NCBI GenBank assembly: GCA_013203525.1
Contig: JABMQB010000950.1
Location: 1-6,843, forward strand
From: Mariniphaga sp.
GTDB lineage: Bacteria > Bacteroidota > Bacteroidia > Bacteroidales > Prolixibacteraceae
Length of the DNA: 6,843 bases
Direction of reading: 5' to 3'
The translations under genes were made by a program, and so were the position numbers. Under the pieces are notes generated by a model. The model was not told the DNA's origin. It searched no databases and saw only the letters and a list, made by a program, of their open reading frames with translations. Each line of letters begins with the position of its first letter. Positions within the stretch are counted from its first letter, which is position 1. Positions 5,396-6,843 of this stretch are shown here, one piece after another.

Positions 5396-5944
5396 CTATA
5401 AGAAAAAAGTATTCCAACATTTTGAAATCCCTTTTCCCGGTTCTAAACGTTTAATTGGCGAAAGACCGATTTTAATTCTTGCACGGTTAACGGTTTCTAG
5501 CTTAAGAATTGTTTTACGATCATGAATTTCTTTGGCAATGCTATATGCAGTTTTTAATGTCGAACCTTTAAATCGTATAGTAAAAGCCCCTGTTTTTGCG
5601 GGATGAATATGGATATATCTATCGGTTTCTGTACCTTTCCGGATAATCCATTTTGAATGGTCGGGCAGTTTTATTTTCCGGTAACTTATTGTGGTGGAAA
5701 TCCATGAATCAAATTTATCCTCTGTTAAAACTTCTTTTTTCGAAAGGATATTGATGGTAGCAAGGCTGATTTCAAGGGGGATCAGGCTACCAGTGTAAAT
5801 ATCAATATAATTGTGGCAAATTGTTTCGAACATGGTATCTATTTCCTGGGTAGAAGATTTCTCCAGATATTGTAAAATATAACTCCGGTGATGCTTTAAG
5901 GGATTAAATTTTATTGGTTTCGGAATTTCAGGATCAGAAATCAT
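5396..5944 (-). CDS. Conserved protein of unknown function with 'RYIHIHP' core
   Basis: A 182-residue soluble protein without signal peptide or membrane helix. The N-terminal half (about 16-70) looks helical ('LKHHRSYILQYLEKSSTQEIDTMFETICH...'). The middle contains the most distinctive segment, 'ISYRKIKLPDHSKWIIRKGTETDRYIHIHPAKTGAFTIRFKGSTLKTA' (about 86-132), with a beta-rich 'RYIHIHP' (109-115) and 'FTIRFKGSTLKTA' (121-133). I recall similar 'RYIHIHPGR..PFT.R....TLKTA' proteins from Bacteroidota genomes, all uncharacterised. The C-terminus 'NRARIKIGLSPIKRLEPGKGISKCW' is basic. The two HxH histidines could bind a metal or a nucleic-acid phosphate, but nothing more specific is visible. The ATG at 5942-5944 lies 44 bases from the divergent aminotransferase ATG, so the two genes share a compact promoter region. 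The frame converges on the GNAT gene with a 53-base gap. Confidence 0.82.
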   Translation of the reverse strand: MISDPEIPKPIKFNPLKHHRSYILQYLEKSSTQEIDTMFETICHNYIDIYTGSLIPLEISLATINILSKKEVLTEDKFDSWISTTISYRKIKLPDHSKWIIRKGTETDRYIHIHPAKTGAFTIRFKGSTLKTAYSIAKEIHDRKTILKLETVNRARIKIGLSPIKRLEPGKGISKCWNTFFL

Positions 5945-5988
5945 AGCTTTTGTTCTTTTTTATAAATTTACATCTTTTAGCAAAATCA
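5945..5988. promoter_or_regulatory. Compact divergent promoter region (unknown protein / class IV aminotransferase)
   Basis: Only 44 bases separate the two divergent ATGs, so the promoters must overlap each other or extend into coding sequence. The interval contains the palindrome TAAATTTA (5963-5970), which fits 5 of 6 fixed positions of the Bacteroidota -7 element TAnnTTTG on either strand. TTTG at 5949-5952 is too close to it to serve as a standard -33 box for the plus gene. On the minus strand a TTTTG (complement of 5982-5986 region) lies upstream, also at sub-optimal spacing. The assignment is tentative. Confidence 0.35.
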
Positions 5989-6810
5989 ATGAAACAACTT
6001 GTTGAGAAATATTTTATCGATGGAGAAGAATTAAAATTAGTTCGGGAGTTTAATGATTTTGAAAAAAATTCTGATGTTTTGGTTTATGAGGTTTTACGTG
6101 TCATATCGGGTGTCCCGCTTTTTTTGGAAGAGCATTTGGGGAGGTTGCAGGTTTCGGTTATCAAAGCGGGTATTAAAAGAGTAATTGATTTAGACAGCAT
6201 AAAACAAAATATTTTTACCCTGATAAAAAAGAACCAAACAAACAAAGGCAATATTAGAATTGATGTTTCTTTTACTTCTGAAAAGGAATATGTGCTGCTT
6301 TATTTTATCCCATTTAAATATCCATCTGAAAAAGATTACAAACAAGGAGTGAGGGTTGGCCTTTTTAATGCTGAAAGGAAAAATCCTGAGGCTAAAACAA
6401 TACAACCCAATGTGAGGGAAGTTGCAAATGAGCTTATCGATTCGCAAAACATATTTGAGGTTTTATTGGTTGATAAACATGGGTATATCCGTGAAGGAAG
6501 TAGGTCGAATGTGTTTTTTATAAAAGGGAATAAGGTAATTACTCCGCCTCTCGAAATAGTACTGAACGGGATTACAAGGCAAAAAGTAATTGAAATATTA
6601 AAAACAGAAATTTGTGAATTTGAAGAAGCACCAGTTTTAACAACCAATCTCGATTCATTCGATTGTATTTTCCTAACCGGTACATCTCCCAAAGTATTAC
6701 CGGTAAACAAAATCAGGAATCGTGAATTTGATACGCAAAACAATATTTATGCAATTGTTAGAAACCGATATGAATTATTGATTAATCAGTATATTTCTGC
6801 CCGAAAATAG
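5989..6810 (+). CDS. Class IV PLP-dependent aminotransferase-fold enzyme (BCAT / D-aminotransferase / ADC-lyase family)
   Basis: A 273-residue cytosolic enzyme of fold type IV, at the normal family length (270-300). Numbered from the ATG at 5989, 'VYEVLRVISGVPLFLEEHLGRLQVSVIKAGI' (32-62) is the N-terminal domain hallmark, with H49 and R52 near the cofactor phosphate. K136 in 'PEAKTIQPNVREVANEL' is the candidate Schiff-base lysine. 'LLVDKHGYIREGSRSNVFFIKGNKVITPP' (159-187) has the family E169-G-S-x-S-N. 'VLNGITRQKVIEI' (191-203) and 'CIFLTGTSPKVLPVNKI' (226-242) complete the pyridoxal-phosphate site. The fold covers branched-chain aminotransferase, D-amino-acid aminotransferase and aminodeoxychorismate lyase (PabC). 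The motifs do not settle which, and no folate or branched-chain pathway gene is in view. A TTG at 5950 would add 13 residues (FFFINLHLLAKS), but these overlap the promoter region and precede the usual start. I therefore use the ATG. Confidence 0.92.
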   Translation: MKQLVEKYFIDGEELKLVREFNDFEKNSDVLVYEVLRVISGVPLFLEEHLGRLQVSVIKAGIKRVIDLDSIKQNIFTLIKKNQTNKGNIRIDVSFTSEKEYVLLYFIPFKYPSEKDYKQGVRVGLFNAERKNPEAKTIQPNVREVANELIDSQNIFEVLLVDKHGYIREGSRSNVFFIKGNKVITPPLEIVLNGITRQKVIEILKTEICEFEEAPVLTTNLDSFDCIFLTGTSPKVLPVNKIRNREFDTQNNIYAIVRNRYELLINQYISARK

Positions 6811-6843
6811 AAAATGGTTTATTCTATTATTTGATAGATTTAA

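Noticed and set aside
5950..5988. TTG start extending the aminotransferase by 13 residues
   Set aside because: The extra residues (hydrophobic FFFINLHLL) lie in the divergent promoter gap, and the ATG at 5989 gives the normal family N-terminus.
6190..6743. Minus-strand open frames inside the class IV aminotransferase gene
   Set aside because: They are antisense to an enzyme with intact PLP-site motifs, and their composition is Ser/Phe/Leu-rich and unstructured.

Overview
The window looks like a piece of a Bacteroidota chromosome, most likely from the environmental or marine Bacteroidales/Marinilabiliales side of the phylum. The grounds are low GC outside one gene, A-rich leaders in place of Shine-Dalgarno sequences, a secreted beta-helix protein of a kind common in these bacteria, and a small protein with an 'RYIHIHP' core that I associate with Bacteroidota. 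There is no rRNA, tRNA, CRISPR array, transposase or phage gene. The taxonomic call is an inference from style and family content, not from a marker gene.

Layout. Positions 1-2421 hold a minus-strand cluster, in transcription order: an ArsR-type repressor (2100-2390), a SnoaL/NTF2-like small protein (1602-2021), a four-helix membrane protein (1004-1507), a TIP30-like atypical short-chain dehydrogenase (294-986), and the first 89 codons of a membrane-anchored metallo-beta-lactamase-fold hydrolase that runs off the left edge (1-268). A perfect 7+2+7 inverted repeat (2406-2421) lies just upstream of arsR, and a 13/16 match to it (2067-2082) lies just upstream of the SnoaL gene. This suggests that the repressor controls both itself and the cluster. 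A 9-bp-stem hairpin (1559-1587) after the SnoaL gene may partly separate the regulator/SnoaL unit from the membrane-protein/SDR/MBL unit.

Positions 2391-2792 are non-coding. Besides the arsR operator they hold a striking block of six 10-bp units (2596-2655) with two perfect palindromes, 16 bp and 20 bp long. The first resembles operators of LacI-family regulators. No LacI gene is in view.

Positions 2793-4679 (minus) encode a 628-residue secreted right-handed parallel beta-helix protein, visibly richer in GC than its neighbours, with no SusC/SusD or CAZyme partners in the window. After a 210-bp AT-rich divergent spacer comes a GNAT acetyltransferase of the diamine/spermidine-acetyltransferase-like type (4890-5342, plus). 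Then come a conserved protein of unknown function (5396-5944, minus) and, divergent from it across 44 bp, a class IV PLP aminotransferase-fold enzyme (5989-6810, plus).

The best candidate for an undescribed functional unit is the ArsR-controlled SnoaL / membrane protein / SDR / MBL-hydrolase cluster. It looks like a small inducible module acting on a hydrophobic or reactive small molecule, but the ligand and substrate cannot be read from the sequence. The remaining genes look like ordinary, functionally unlinked accessory or housekeeping genes.
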